Below are positions 34,507 through 47,026 of a DNA stretch of 64,000 bases, in pieces. The DNA comes from Saposhnikovia divaricata (lineage: Eukaryota > Streptophyta > Magnoliopsida > Apiales > Apiaceae), in assembly GCA_036435485.1 (NCBI GenBank), contig CM071596.1:137231001-137295000 (forward strand). Direction: 5' to 3'. The position numbers were made by a program, and so were the translations under genes. The stretch's first letter is position 1. Every line of letters starts with the position of its first letter. Below the pieces are notes generated by a model, which worked only from the letters and a program-made list of their open reading frames with translations, had not been told where the DNA came from and did not search any database.

Positions 34507-35680
34507 TTAAATCAGATTTCTTGATCCACATTTGGACCACTTTTGGGGACTGATTTCGCTTTCTGTCATTTTGTTGGTAAGCTGTTTGCCTTCTGCTAGT
34601 TGCATTCTGGTATGCAGACTGTTGTCTGACTGATCCATTCTGGTATGCTGTTTTCCTCTATGATTGACTTGAACAACACAATTTCTTTCCAGATGTCCTT
34701 TTCCACCACATTTGTTGCATGTCTTCCAAGGCATAGCATAATTGTATGGTATGCCATTCCTTCCTTCATATTTGAGCACATTATCCTTTTTATTGAAGTT
34801 CATGCCAACTCCTTCTCTGACTAAGGGGACATTTGCCTTTTTCATCATTGTTTTTAAACTGTCTTCTCCTTGAACAAAGGTTTCCATGCCTTTCTTGAGA
34901 TCTTTAACTTCTTTTTCTAGGAGAGTGATCACTTCAGCTTGCTGCTTGATGAGTTCAGCTTGCTGAAGTCACTTTTTAGCAGATTTTGAAGACTCGGCTT
35001 GACTAGATTCCTTCAATTTGTATGATTCCAATGCTTTATCTTTCATTTTAACATCAGATCTCAGCTCTTTGATTTCCTTCATCCGCTCTTTGAGTTCTTC
35101 CATTAGTACATCATTCCTTTTTAGAACTACACGATTTACTCCCTCAAGTTGAGTGACTTTTGCCTTTAGATCCATAACAATTTTATCATCATTTCTAGCT
35201 GAAGTCTTTTTGGTCTTGAGATCAGAAATGATTTTCCTTAAGTGAGTATTTGTCTTTTCAAGCTCATCATTTTCGGTCTTTAGTTCCATGAACTCCACGG
35301 TGCTTATATTAGTATGTTCCTGCATTGTTAGTGTATCTAACATACTATCATTTGAAGATACATAATCATTAAAAGAATTTACCTCACTTTGATCCTCTTC
35401 AGAATCAGTTTCGGTATAAACTTCTTCAGAATTTCCTTGAACAGATTCATCTTCAATTCCAACAAGTGCTAAGTTCACCATATCTTCACTTGAATCATCA
35501 TTGTAATCTGAGTAATTATCACTCCAAGTCAGTTGAGCTTTTGATTTCGTATGGTCCTTGTAAGCAGCAGGCTGTTTTGATTTTCCTTGAGATGACAGCA
35601 AGTTCTTCATCATCAGATTCTGTTGGCCTGCTATTTCTAGAATGAACAGCCATATTCTTCATTTTTAGATTGTTAGCCAT
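34507..35680 (-). pseudogene. Element E gag with two internal deletions
   Basis: The ATG at 35680 (MANNLKMKNMAVHS) joins the first codons directly to a region that lies about 220 residues into the gag of element F, so the UBN2 domain is missing. A second gap after DEELAVIS removes the CCHC knuckle that F keeps, and shifts the frame. The continuation (35613-34969) is acidic and coiled-coil rich. The last part (34932-34507) keeps the other knuckle, CNKCGGKGHLERNC. A product could not form a normal particle shell. Confidence 0.8.
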
Positions 35681-35725
35681 TTAGATCGAATACTTTTCCT
35701 GTCATAGAAATATTAGTATACCAAA

Positions 35726-35737
35726 GCTCTGATACCA
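35726..35737 (-). promoter_or_regulatory. Primer-binding site of element E
   Basis: TGGTATCAGAGC on the minus strand, two bases from the 5' LTR; matches initiator tRNA-Met. Confidence 0.9.
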
Positions 35738-37281
35738 AATGAAAATGCACACCTAGAGGGGGGGTGAATAGGTGTAAATGGCTAACTATGTTCAACTAAG
35801 TCCAATTTTAATATTTACCAGAAACAGCTTATTGATTTCGATTTATGCAGAGACAAATGGTATGCTGAATGCAAACAGTAAGCTAAATGCAGCAGTAAGT
35901 AAAGTGTAGAAAGATAAAGAACACAAGAGACTTTTAGCCAGGTTCGACCCCTATCCCCTGTGGTCTACGTCCTGGTCCCTTACCAACCCGGTAAGAGAAT
36001 ATATTATTGATCAAAATAATCCAATTATAAGATACAACAATATACACTACACCATAAACAAGCTACTGCAACTTAAAATTTATGTTGCATCAGGGGTCAA
36101 ATATGTTGCTGTAGGCCCAAAAAAGGGCTAAGGAAACATCTTTTTTAAGTTAATTTTTTCGATGTTGCCCTAGGGTATCTAAGGTAACATTTTTATCAGA
36201 TGCCATTTTATGTTGCACTAGAATGCTATAGCAACACAAATTTGATCTATACCAACATAAAATATATGTTACCTTTGGTGTATTTATTTTTTTAAAAAGT
36301 GGGCCGCACGATATATGCCAACATAAAATATATGTTACCTTCGGTGTATTAATTTTTTTTTAAAAGTGGGGCCCACTGTGGGACCCACTTTTGTTGGCAA
36401 CCTACTGCAACATATTAGCTACCTAATACAACATTTTACCAAGAAAAATTTGAAAAATTACTGCAATATGTAATAAATCCAAAAATAACCTGTTCATTCT
36501 TAAAAACCATTCCAAACATTACATCCATAAACCAACTCCTAAACACCATCAGTTACCAACAACTTAAATCATTCCAAATATTACACAATGCCATACACAA
36601 TAGAAAAAATAAAGAGCAATAAAAAGCCATACACAATGCCTTCATTAAATTAAAATGACCAATAACTAATTTAAAATTTTCTATTCTTGCAACAGATATA
36701 AACGAATCGCATTTACTTAGGTCAATTTTGAACCAATCTGTAAGATCAATTTCTCCTCTTCGATGCACCTACAGATAAGCACGAAACATTCACAATTAGG
36801 CCAACTGATTAAAGTGGGACAAGTAACAATATCAATGAAATTTCTTACAAAAGTATATGAATCTACTTGTTGGCAGGAAAGAATTGCTTTGTTAAATTTC
36901 CATCTGCAGTGATAGACTTAAACAGGTGCTTGATAACTTAAACAGGTGCTTGATAACAGGCTTTTGTAATTGCGCTAGTTTCTATCCCACCTATGCATGT
37001 CAAAAAAAGAAGATTATAGAAGATTCTGAACATTTATAGGAAACAACATTACAAAGCAACATAACAAACATTTTTCACTTGGTTTCACCTAAATTGATAT
37101 ACTTACAAGTAAATCAAATAAAGCAGAACAGGTTAAGAACAGGTTAATAACATGGTGGATTAACAAATTATACTAATAAGATCAAGAGGACCATGACACG
37201 TGATATTGTTTTAATTTATAAACATGAGTATAAAGCTTAAAGAGATATCCAATCACATAAAATAGATCAATACAGGTTGAC

Positions 37282-37565
37282 CTGCTGGTATTCCAAATCA
37301 AATTTTAAAAATTTAGCATCATAATTCTCTACCATGTTGGCCAAGCTCTCTTTAGATTCTTCACAGGTTGACCATTAAAAGCTAGAACCTAGATATATGT
37401 AATGAAGCAAAATCAACAAGCATTAAACAGATGAGACAATTTATCGTAACAGGCATTAACAGATGAGACAATTTATCGCAGGCTACTACACTTGCATGAT
37501 CAATCAAAACTAACCTGGGTGTTGATAATGTCCTCATATCCTATATTAATATCAGTAACGAGTAC
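37282..37565 (-). pseudogene. Captured fragment of a Deg/HtrA-type serine protease gene (two exons, one intron)
   Basis: Exon 1 (37565-37515) is exactly 17 codons, VLVTDINIGYEDIINTQ, bounded by AG upstream and GTTAG downstream. After an intron (37514-37389, GT...AG), exon 2 (37388-37282) encodes VLAFNGQPVKNLK, then LANMVEN and KFLKFDLEYQQ, ending at CAG|GT. This pair matches the C-terminal PDZ-like region of plant Deg proteases as I remember it. Exon 2 has two extra bases (AG) after VKNLK, which break the frame. The catalytic domain is absent. The retained intron means the piece came from genomic DNA. The exact Deg paralogue is uncertain. Confidence 0.65.
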
Positions 37566-37901
37566 CTTTAAAAGAATTTGAAAATAAATGCAACATATAA
37601 GGTTACAATTTTGATAAAACCTACATTACAAAGACCCCTGCCTAAAAGGAATCGAAAATTACAAAAAGTAAATATTGATCCAACATATAGCTCAAGAGCT
37701 CAAGACAAAGGTAATTGTCCTAGAAAATCAAACCATAAAGGTAATTATATTTTAAAATCAGTCAAGCAACCAGAAGAAGATTTATCATTTTAAAGACCCT
37801 GAAATTACTCCTTGTAAATATGCTGTGGCTTAAGGCAGAACTAATGAAAAACTAAATTTGAATAGGGCATTTCAATTGACAATAGAATCAAATACGATCG
37901 C

Positions 37902-37993
37902 CTAGTCTCTAGGTTTTCCATCTGATGACAGGTTACAACAAATAACTTGAGTAGTTGTGCTAATGAGCCCAATTTCTGAAAATGTGCTACCAC
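37902..37993 (-). pseudogene. Captured LEUNIG-like (WD-repeat corepressor) fragment
   Basis: After an acceptor-like ATATCAG the minus strand encodes a short segment with TFSEIG and QVICCNLSSDGK before a TAG at 37904. This resembles the start of the WD40 region of LEUNIG-type corepressors (TFSEIG...KVVCCHFSSDGK in the family). Another exon-like piece at about 38060-38165 could belong to the same gene, but I do not recognise it. The match is short, so this call is tentative. Confidence 0.45.
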
Positions 37994-40900
37994 CTGATAT
38001 AACAATATAATTAGGACCCTGAAATTGGAAGTACATTATAAATGTTTAAACAAATCAATTATCATAGACAACAACCAAACCTTCACCTTTATCAACCTGA
38101 TGCTCTGCACCGCCTGGACTTATATTTGAATTCTCATTAACTTGACTGCCAGAGAAGCAATCCAATGGAGTCTGCAAATCCAAACACAAGATCAATTAAG
38201 TATGCTAACCTTATTTTTTAGGAGAATATCAAAACATTATAATTACAGTAGAGAAGAGTACATAAATGGTGAGAGGTTACTATTAACTGTTAAGATAAAC
38301 CACGACGAGTTCCCTTAAATTAGGATAAACAAATTTGTTAAGATAAACAAATTTATTACATGATAAAGTTCACACTGAATACACTATTGAATCCTTGGGG
38401 ATGGCCCTGCAGAGCTTGTGATTGTTTTTTTGTCTTGGCATGACCCGACGATGATACTAGAAGAAAATAATTACAAGCATCCACTGAAAATTAACATAAT
38501 AGTCCTAGAAAAAGAACAAAAACCATTTGACATTAAAAATAAAAACCACAAAAAATCATAAATCCATTTAATATCAAAAATAAAAGGCGAAAATAACAAA
38601 AAAAAGCATAAATAAAAAATACAAAGAATAAATTGAAATACAACATGCATCCACTGAAAATCAAAATACCTGAAAACTAAAGAGAGAAAGAAAGACCTGA
38701 AATCAAATCCTTCAAATGCAAACCCTGAAATCAAATATAGAGTTTGATTAGATGTAGTTTAAGTGTAGAAAGAGCTGTAAATGAAATGAAAATGAAGAAC
38801 TAAAGCCCCGATTTGAAGAATCAAAGCCTCGACCCCTCAAACTTAGCCCTAATTTGAATTCTAACAACCAATTGAGCCTTAATTTGAAATCCTTCATTTG
38901 AAGAAAGATGCTAACGAAGAGCCAAAACCTTGACCCCTTACATAACCCTAATTTCAAATCCCCTAACAACTGAGTTGTATTTTTGTTCGGATTTGAAGAT
39001 GGAAAAGAGAGAGGGAAAAAGGGAGCAGAGTAAAAGATACAAGAAAGAAAGTGAGAGAGATGTATACTGAGAGAGAGAGGTGGAAGAGGGAAATTGAAGA
39101 TGCTAAAATTTGAGAGAGAGAAATGGGCGGCTCCTTAGTGAAAATTTTCCGCTTATAAGTTTTCATCTAAAGGTGGGCTGGACTGTCTAAACTGGGCTCT
39201 CACCGTGTGAACCGATTAAATGTGGGTAATGGGTCGTGTACTTTTTTTTTAAAATTGAAAAAAATTTATATTTCATTCATATGATATATTCTTACATTTT
39301 CTAAAAAAAATGTAATAATCACTTCAATAAATTTTATTATTTTATAAATTTGTATATTTACATTTTAATATTTATTATAAAAATTCTTTTATTTCCATTT
39401 TAAAATTTATTATTTTCTAAATTCGTATATTAAATCAATAAAATTTTTAAAATTTTTGTTTTTTAAATATTAAATCAATATTCGTATTAAAATTGGGAGA
39501 AATTCATATTATTCGTATATTAATATTATTTATATATTCATATATCATCCTATATCTTATTTTTAAAATTCGTATTAATTCACTTATCTACAAAATTCTT
39601 ACATTTTATAAAAATGTATTAATTACTTTTATGCATTTTAAATATTATCTAAAGTTAATTAATTATTTATGCAATTTAAATAGTTCAAAAATCAAATAAC
39701 TATTTAATTTTTCATTTTATGTGATAAAAATTAATTTTTCATTTTACGTGATAAAGTAAATGATTTTCATACTTTTGTATTTTTTTAAAAAAAAATCTGT
39801 AATTTTTTTAAAATTGTATTTTAAATTTAATAAAATAAAAAGAATCTGAATAATAATAATAATAATAAATAAATAAATATATCAATTTTGATAAATAGTA
39901 ACTCATTAATTTGATAAACTATTAATTTTCATAAAAACGAATTGATTTCATGATAAATTTAATTTTTAAATAATTATTCAGTGTTTAATTAATAAGTTAA
40001 AATTTGTGTTTATTAATGATCTAAGGCAACATATTGTGCATGTTGCCCCGCATCCAACACTTTTCCAACTAGAGCAACATGAAGTTTCTGCCTAAGGTAA
40101 CACAAAATAGAATGTGTTATACTAGGCTATACTAGGCCAAAAGTAGTATACCTAAGGTAACATAATCTAGCAACACATGTGAGGAAGAGGTTGCGATAGC
40201 TTGTTTATGGTGTAGTGATATCTCCCTTAACACCCAGCTGCTGACAAATGGCTTGCTGAACACCTGTTTCTGAACTTGCTCTATAAGCTATACTTCCCAA
40301 GTATACTTCTCTAGCAACGTTCACCAAACCCTAGTTCCTTAGCCAATATGCCCAGCAACTAAACCTTACAAATCGAACAATACAAATCAATAATGAATAC
40401 AACTCAAACTATGAACTCTCTAAGATATAGCACGTATATGATATATTAAGAGCTCGAGAGAATCGAAAAGATATAGCAATGAAAAACTGAGTTGTTTGTG
40501 TTCTTTGTGTGCTTGAATGTTTTCTCCAATGATAATTACGAATGAACACAAGAACAAGGTTTATAAAGCTTCACAACCAACGTTCTAAAATCAATCAATC
40601 AATTTCAAACGTCTAGAATCCAATTCTAACGTTCAATTGGTTAGAATTTTTGCAACGTTCTTGTGACCGTTTGACAAAAAGTTTGGAAGAGATGAATCGT
40701 AGAAAACATAACCCTTTTATTTGTATAGATAGAAAACGTGTATAGGATATTTTGAAGAAAGAAATCTTTTAAAAATGGCAAACTCCTATAATTTAGGAAA
40801 TTGATATAAAAACTGTTTTGATAAAAGATTTGAGCTCTAATATATATTATGTACGTATTAAATCGTAAAGAGCCCTTACAATATGTCTAATTGAGTTTCC

Positions 40901-41182
40901 TGAAATAAATCCTTGATAATCGAACTTGATCTTTATCTTCAGGAATTCTGGACAGTTGGAAATGGCTTGCTGTTTGCGAACTGACGGTGTGTAACTGGCT
41001 TTCCAAACTGTCTCTGTTGTAGCACCAATTGGCTTGCTGTTTGTATATTCTGATTAAACAATCAGTAGGCTAATTTTCCCTGTAAAACCAAGTTAGTACA
41101 AGACAGAAATAACATGATGCTTTATATCAACCTACAAGCAATCAGCTTGCTGAATGTGATCATCAAAACCATAGGAGTATCA

Positions 41183-42551
41183 CGAACCCATCGATCTATG
41201 CACCTCCGTACAAGCATCCATTTCCCCAAACAAGAATTAAGAAAATATTTTAGATAAACATCCCACTTAAGTGATAAATCCCAAACAAATGAAGCTCCGT
41301 TTGAACTTTAATTATTGGAACTCCATATCCCGTAAAAACTCTTCTCCTTCTCTATTGAAACCAATGCACAAAGCCTTCCACTTGTATACATTCAATGCTT
41401 CAAGCTCCAAGAAAAAACTCTTCATAATAATCTCTTTTATTATTATTTTTTTGCACGCATGCTCACTCAGGAAATGCCACGTATCCTGCCCATATATATA
41501 CTTGCACACCTATATATCCATACATTCTCTCACCTTTTCTCCTTTCACCTTCTCGCAACAAACAAACACAAAACCCATTTTTTCTCTCCCCAGGCACGTC
41601 ATCACCATAACTCTAATTCCGGTGTGGGCTTCCATTCTCTGACCATCTCCGCCAAATCAAAGGTATTTTTCTTTCCTTTTCTCATCTTGATCTCCATCTT
41701 CGTTATATGCACACTAATGCGCACACACATATACTTACACTTCGTACTTACGCCTTTCCATGCTTAATATCCCCATTGTTGTCTCCTTTTCATACCTCCT
41801 CCATCTTGCATGTCATATCTTAGATGATTTTTGACACCATCTGTAAATGCATGTCATGTTCACTAACCAAATTGAATAGATCCATTCGTCTTATTTGATA
41901 ACTTCACTTGGTCCGTTCGTATTCATACATATACATGTATGTGCATACATGCACATCCATCAATTGAGCATGAAATTGGCCTTTTGAGTGTTTGCCTGCT
42001 ACTTGTTAATTGATTAATTAATTTATTATTAGCACACTTGTACCTTGTGTTAGATGACTCATATGCGCATTCCATTCCACTAGACCTTAATTTGATTCAT
42101 CCGACTCAATCTTTGCTTCTTGCCACAGGGGTTCACCACTCGTGCCCTCTTATATAATTTAGGCTTGACTCCCACAGATCCTATTTGAAGAAATGCCCCA
42201 CTTATCCCTTTTCGGATAGTCCTCTGTTCTTCAAACCTGGGGGTTCCACCTCCCTAGTTTTTATGTATAGATGAAACCGAGCTCCATCCCAAGGCTGCCA
42301 TTTGCAATTCTCAGACTTTAATTGACCCCTGGGTTTCTACAAATGAACCCTTAAGCAGACTTTGACCCCTATGAGTCTCCTTTGTAGAAATTTGAGAGAC
42401 ATAACTCCCATCAAATCCAGGATTCACATGCTTGAACCCCTATATAGCATGATATTCCCCCGCCTTTTTCATTCTCCAGTTCGTCAGAGTATTGCCCCTC
42501 TTTAAGTATTACACTAGCGGCTCGAGGCTCAATCTGCTTTCCTTTGTGAGG
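41183..42551. other. Non-coding sequence right of element E
   Basis: 41183-41187 is the second CGAAC target copy. Beyond it no supported coding frame is visible. A TATA-like CCATATATATACTTGC near 41489 is followed by a pyrimidine-rich stretch and a possible donor after CAAATCAAAG near 41660, a promoter/leader-like layout. It probably belongs to the gypsy-type element whose ORF follows. Confidence 0.4.
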
Positions 42552-43312
42552 ATGTCGAGCCGAACTATGTCTGCCAAATCCCAGAATTCAATAGCCAAAG
42601 AGGCTTCTCAAACAGCAATACCCTCTGAGGCCGATTCCTTCTCATCACTAAGCCTTATATCCACGTTCCCTCCATTGGCTTCCACTGTCAGTGGTAGTAC
42701 GTGTTCCAAGGTCAAAGTGCTCAACCCTACTGCTACCCAGATCTCAATCAAGACTTGTTCCTTGAATCCCGATTCCATTGAACCTACTTTCGTTAGCTTT
42801 GATACATCCGAAGCTGTGGAAAGAATTGACTCATTAGGTCATTTGTCCATATTGGCTGAACCCTTCAACAATCAAGATAGTGACATTGAACCCCTAGATG
42901 AGGCTACATCTGTTGAAGCCCCTCATGTCCCTGTAGTCCGACTTTCTTGTGCCAATACACGTTCCTCCATGACTGCCCAAAAACTAGAGATCCTGCTAGG
43001 AGCTTGCAACCATGGGTGTACGTTGGTCGTACCTCAGCCGGAAGAAAGATGCCATGATTTTTCTAACTTTGAACCAGACTAGGTTATTCCAAGTGCTGTT
43101 CTGACTACCTAGCTTTTTAGATTTGGGTTGTCCTTACCCTTTCACCACTTCATCAAGGAATTGATTGACTTCTATGGCCTTGCTCCTCTCCAGTTGACAC
43201 CAAACTCTTACCGCATGGCGGTGTGTATGTACATCCCCTATGACTCCATGTTCAAAGTCAAACTAATAGCCCGAGAGTTGGGCTTCTTCTATCAACTCAA
43301 GGAGATGGGTAA
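42552..43312 (+). pseudogene. Gypsy-associated ORF with a Transposase_28-like segment (broken)
   Basis: From ATG 42552 (MSSRTMSAKSQ) a single frame runs to 43312 with two TAG codons (43080 and near 43110), both plausibly from CAG. The N-terminal 175 residues are Ser/Thr-rich and acidic. After the stops, FGLSLPFHHFIKELIDFYGL, APLQLTPNSYRMAVCMYI and ARELGFFYQL resemble the 'putative gypsy type transposon' family (Transposase_28) found in Tat-like plant elements. The frame is cut by the start of element F at 43313. Confidence 0.55.
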
Positions 43313-43360
43313 TGAAAAACAACACCTAGAGAGGGGTGAATAGGTGTTTATGGCTAACAG
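43313..43360 (-). repeat. Remnant of the F 3' LTR
   Basis: About 48 bases match the start of the right LTR at 49147, then the sequences diverge, so most of this LTR is deleted or replaced. Confidence 0.7.
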
Positions 43361-43707
43361 TGGTAATAAACTAAAAATTCAATTAAATACTTATCTAGAA
43401 TGAATATAGAAAATATCATAATATGGAAACAGATAATCAGATAATCATTTAAATCACGTATAGACTTAAAAATAATTTAACACATTATTTAAAATATCTA
43501 GATAATCATTTCGCGCATTATTTTTAACATAAATAAGTAAGACTTATAAATCCAAATAAATCAATTTAAATCACGTATAGGCATAAAATATCTAGATTCA
43601 AACAAACGGTAAGCCAGATGTAATAACAAACAGTATACCAATTGTACTATTCAAATAGAACAAATGGTAAGCTAACCTGTCCAGCAACTACCATTCAGCA
43701 CGCTGAT
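43361..43707. other. AT-rich sequence between the F LTR remnant and pol
   Basis: No gene. Two copies of TTTAAATCACGTATAG (about 43449 and 43564) are followed by related AT-rich blocks. The right end (AAACGGTAAGCCAG...) resembles the 3' untranslated part of element E. Confidence 0.5.
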
Positions 43708-46700
43708 TTATATAGAGCACATACCAAGTTGCATTCGAATGATTGGAAATATTTCTTCAGCAAGGGGCTTTGTGAATATATCAGCTAATTGAAATTCAGT
43801 TGGAACAAAGACCAACTCTATCTTTCCTTTAGCAACATTATCTCTCAAGAAATGGTGTCGAACATCAATATGCTTCGTTCTTGAGTGATTCACTGAATTT
43901 TTAGAAATATTAATGGTGCTGGATTCTTGAGTTTATTGGCACCCTTCCACACTTTATATCAAAGTCCCTTAGTGTTTGAATCATCCATAGAAGTAGAGAA
44001 CAACATCTCCCAGCTGCTAGATACTCTCCTTCGGCTGTGGATAAAGCAACAGAAGTTTGTTTCTTGCATTGCCATGAAACCAAGCTTTGTCCAAGAAATG
44101 TACAAACACCATTAGTACTTTTTCTATCAACTTGACAACCTGCATAATCTGCATCACTATACCCAACAAGATCAAAAGTATTTGTGATAGGATAGAACAA
44201 ACCAAGAGTAATGGTACCACTTAAATATCGAAAAATTCTTTTAATAGCATTTAAGTGCGATTCTTTAGGGTTTGATTGAAACCTTGCACAAACACATACA
44301 CTATACATGATGTCAGGTCTAGAAGTAGTTAAATATAGTAAGCTTCCAATCATACCTCGATACCTTTTGATATAAACAGCCTTACCATTTTCGTCTGCAA
44401 ATAACTTGCTGTTTTGAATCATAGGAGTTGATTTTGGCTTAACATCTTCATAACCGAATCTCTTGAGTAGACTTTTTGTATACTTGGATTGGTGCACAAA
44501 AATTCCATCTTTAGATTTCTTGATTTGAAGACCCAAGAAATAATTGAGCTCACCCATCATGCTCATTTCGAACTCAATATGCATACACTTAGAAAACCAC
44601 TTACACATAGATTCATTAGTAGCTCCAAAAATAATATCATCCACATATATTTGTACAATAAGAATATCTTTACCATTTTGCTTAATAGACAATGTGGGAT
44701 CAATTTTACCTCGAATGAATCCATTTTGGATTAGATACTTACTGAGCCTTTTGTACCAAGCTCTAGGGGCCTGCTTTAAACCATAAAGAGCCTTCTTTAG
44801 CTTAAATGCAAAGTTTGGATATTGATCATGCTCGAATCTAGGAGGCTGTTTGACATAAACTTCCTCTTCCAGCATGCCATTTAGGAAGGCACTCTTCACG
44901 TCCATTTGATATAACTTGATTTTCTTGAAACATGCATAGGCCAGAAGTATTCTTATTGGTTCCAAAAAAGCAACAGGAGCATAGGTTTGATCAAAGTCAA
45001 TGCCTTCTTGTTGGTTATAGCCTTGAGCTACGAGCCATGATTTATTTCGAGTAATGGTGCCAAATTCATTAATTTTATTCTTGAACACCCATTTTGTTCC
45101 TATAATTGAAGCATCCTCTAGAGGCTTAACAAGTTCCCAAACATCACATCTTTCAAATTGATTTAATTCTTCTTGCATATCCATGATCCAATTCTCATCT
45201 TCTAATGCTTCATTGATATTTTTAGGTTCTTCTTGAGCTAGGAAGGCAGCATGAGCACAATAATTTGCTTTCCCTCTTCTTGTAGTGATTCCATCAGTAA
45301 TATCACCAATAACTAACTCTGGGGGGATGATTCTTGACCGTTCTTGTTGACCTCGATAAGGAATGTTGAGCTATTTCTTCATGAGTTGTCTTTCTTATCT
45401 TTGGTTGTGGTAATAAATCATCTCCATCATAGAGAGGTAGTTTCTCAGTAGCCCTTGAGCCTCTAGGACCTTCCAAAGTCATTCTTGCTACTTTAGAAAT
45501 TGTATCTTCAACTTCAGCTTGCTAATTTGAACTTCCAGCTTGTTGATTGTCAGAATCTGCATCATTATTGGCTTGCTGACTTCCAGTTTCAGCTTCAACT
45601 TCAGCTTGCTGATTTGAACTTCCAGCTTGCTGATTTGACCTTCCAGCTTGCTGATTGTCAGTAACTTGAGGTTGTATACTTTCTCTTTCTCCTGCAAATT
45701 CTTCCTCATCTCTTGGTAGATCATTGTTAGGTTCTTTAAAAGTAACATCAATAGATTCTTCAACAATATGTTTATTAACATTATAAATTCTATAAGCCCT
45801 ACTTGTTAAAGAATAACCAAGAAATATAGCGTCATAGGATTTAGCATCGAATTTACCATCTTTACCAATTGTCTTGAGCACAAAACACTTAGAACCAAAA
45901 ATCTTGAAGTAACTGATATTTGGCTTCTTGTTTCTCAACAATTGATATGGAGTTTTGTCCAAAATAGGCCTAATTATAATTTGATTAAATACATAGCATG
46001 CTGTATTCAAAGCTTCGGCCCAAAAGCTTCTAGGCAATTTGCTTTCTTGCAATAGAGTCCTTGTTGTTTCTTGAAGTGACCTATTCTTTCTTTCCACTAC
46101 TCCATTTTGTTGTGGAGTCATTGGAGCAGAAAATTCATGGGAGATTCCTCTTTCTTCACAATATGCAATAAAGTTCTCATTGATAAATTCACCTCCTCTA
46201 TCACTTCTTATACCTACAAGTCTGTTATTAAGCTTGTTCTCAAGTAATTTAATCAGCTTCTCAAACTCATTAAAAGCACAATCTTTAGTACGAAGAAACA
46301 ATACCCAAATAAATCTAGAATAATCATCTACAATTATAAAACCATATTGTTTACCTCCAATACTTTTATTAGATTCTGGACCAAATAAGTCCAAGTGTAG
46401 AAGCTCTAAAGGTTTAGAAGTAGATACCATTTTTTTTGCATTGTGTGTACTTCTAATTTGTTTGCCCAATTGGCAAGCTGAACAGACTTCAGTCTTAGCA
46501 TACTTCAGTTTGGGTAGCCCTCTGACTAGTTTCTTGCTTGATAATTTGTTAAGCAAGTCCATGTGTGCATGTCCCAATCTTCTATGCCAAATATATGGGT
46601 CATTGTCCATTGCAGCCAAACAGCACGCTGTTTCCTGCATTTCAAAGTCCGATACATATATATTTCCTTCCCTTCTAGCAACTAGGGGGACTTTGTTAGT

Positions 46701-46996
46701 ACCAATAGTAATAATAGTTTTATCAATGCCAAACTGAACAATATGTCCATCATCAAATAATTGAGTGACACTAAGCAAATTTTAAGAAAGTCCTTTTACA
46801 TATTGAACTTTATCAATCGAAATATTACTATTACCAATAGAACCGATACCAAGGATTCGAAGAGTCTTGCTATTACCAATTGTAACTCTTCCACCCTTTT
46901 TCATTTGGAGACTTATGAACTGAGACTTGTCTTCACACATATGTCTAGTACATCCACTATCCAAAATCCATTGATTTGACTTTACTTTGGCGGCAA
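43708..46996 (-). pseudogene. Element F pol: protease, integrase, RT, RNase H
   Basis: The protease shows MDSGCTRHMCEDK. A TAA near 46782 interrupts YVKGL(T/S). Integrase (46778-45522) keeps VCSACQLGKQ, HLDLFGPES, IRSDRGGEF and NGVVERKNRS. A TAG at 45524-45522 (CAG likely) lies in the Gln/Ala repeat, and an extra C near 45330 shifts the frame. RT/RNase H (45184-43910) is one long frame with YQMDVKSAFLNGML, IYVDDIIFGA, GYSDADYAGCQ and STAEGEYLAAGRCC. A final frameshift near 43910 separates RTKHIDVRHHFLRDNVAKGK and DIFTKPLAEE (ending 43708). It is better preserved than E at the integrase finger. Confidence 0.88.
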
Positions 46997-47026
46997 GACA
47001 TATCTACAAAACAAACAAACACCAAC

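Larger units (their letters stand above)
36045..40217. mobile_element. CACTA DNA transposon, non-autonomous, 4173 bp
   Basis: The terminal inverted repeats begin CACTACACCATAAACAAGCT at 36045 and end with the complement at 40217. A 3-bp duplication ATA flanks them (36042-36044 and 40218-40220), as expected for the CACTA superfamily. Both ends carry subterminal reiterated motifs (ATGTTGC and AGGTAACA, on both strands), usual binding sites for the element-encoded protein. No transposase frame is visible. The centre holds exon-like minus-strand pieces related to host genes. A 20-bp tandem duplication of AACTTAAACAGGTGCTTGAT lies near 36922-36962. Sequence from about 39200 to 40010 is extremely AT-rich with no gene. 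Confidence 0.92.
29530..41182 (-). mobile_element. Element E: SIRE-like Ty1/copia retrotransposon with a CACTA insertion
   Basis: LTRs begin TGAAAATGCACACC and end AGGAGTATCA on the plus strand; coding is on the minus strand. The target duplication CGAAC is perfect (29525-29529 and 41183-41187). The left LTR is the 3' LTR (polypurine tract beside it) and the right LTR is the 5' LTR (primer-binding site beside it). Excluding the CACTA element and one ATA, the right LTR is 1267 bp against 1271 bp on the left. Gag has large internal deletions and pol has several breaks, so E is not autonomous. Confidence 0.92.
35740..41182 (-). repeat. 5' LTR of element E, interrupted by a CACTA element
   Basis: LTR sequence occupies 35740-36044 and 40218-41182. 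Removing 36045-40217 plus one ATA restores an LTR of 1267 bp that aligns with 29530-30800. Confidence 0.92.

Noticed and set aside
41271..41767. Frames with a hydrophobic stretch right of element E
   Set aside because: They overlap one another in different frames over a pyrimidine-rich leader-like stretch, and no domain is recognisable.
43449..43580. CRISPR-like or satellite array from the TTTAAATCACGTATAG repeats
   Set aside because: Only two copies with unequal spacing, in AT-rich plant DNA.
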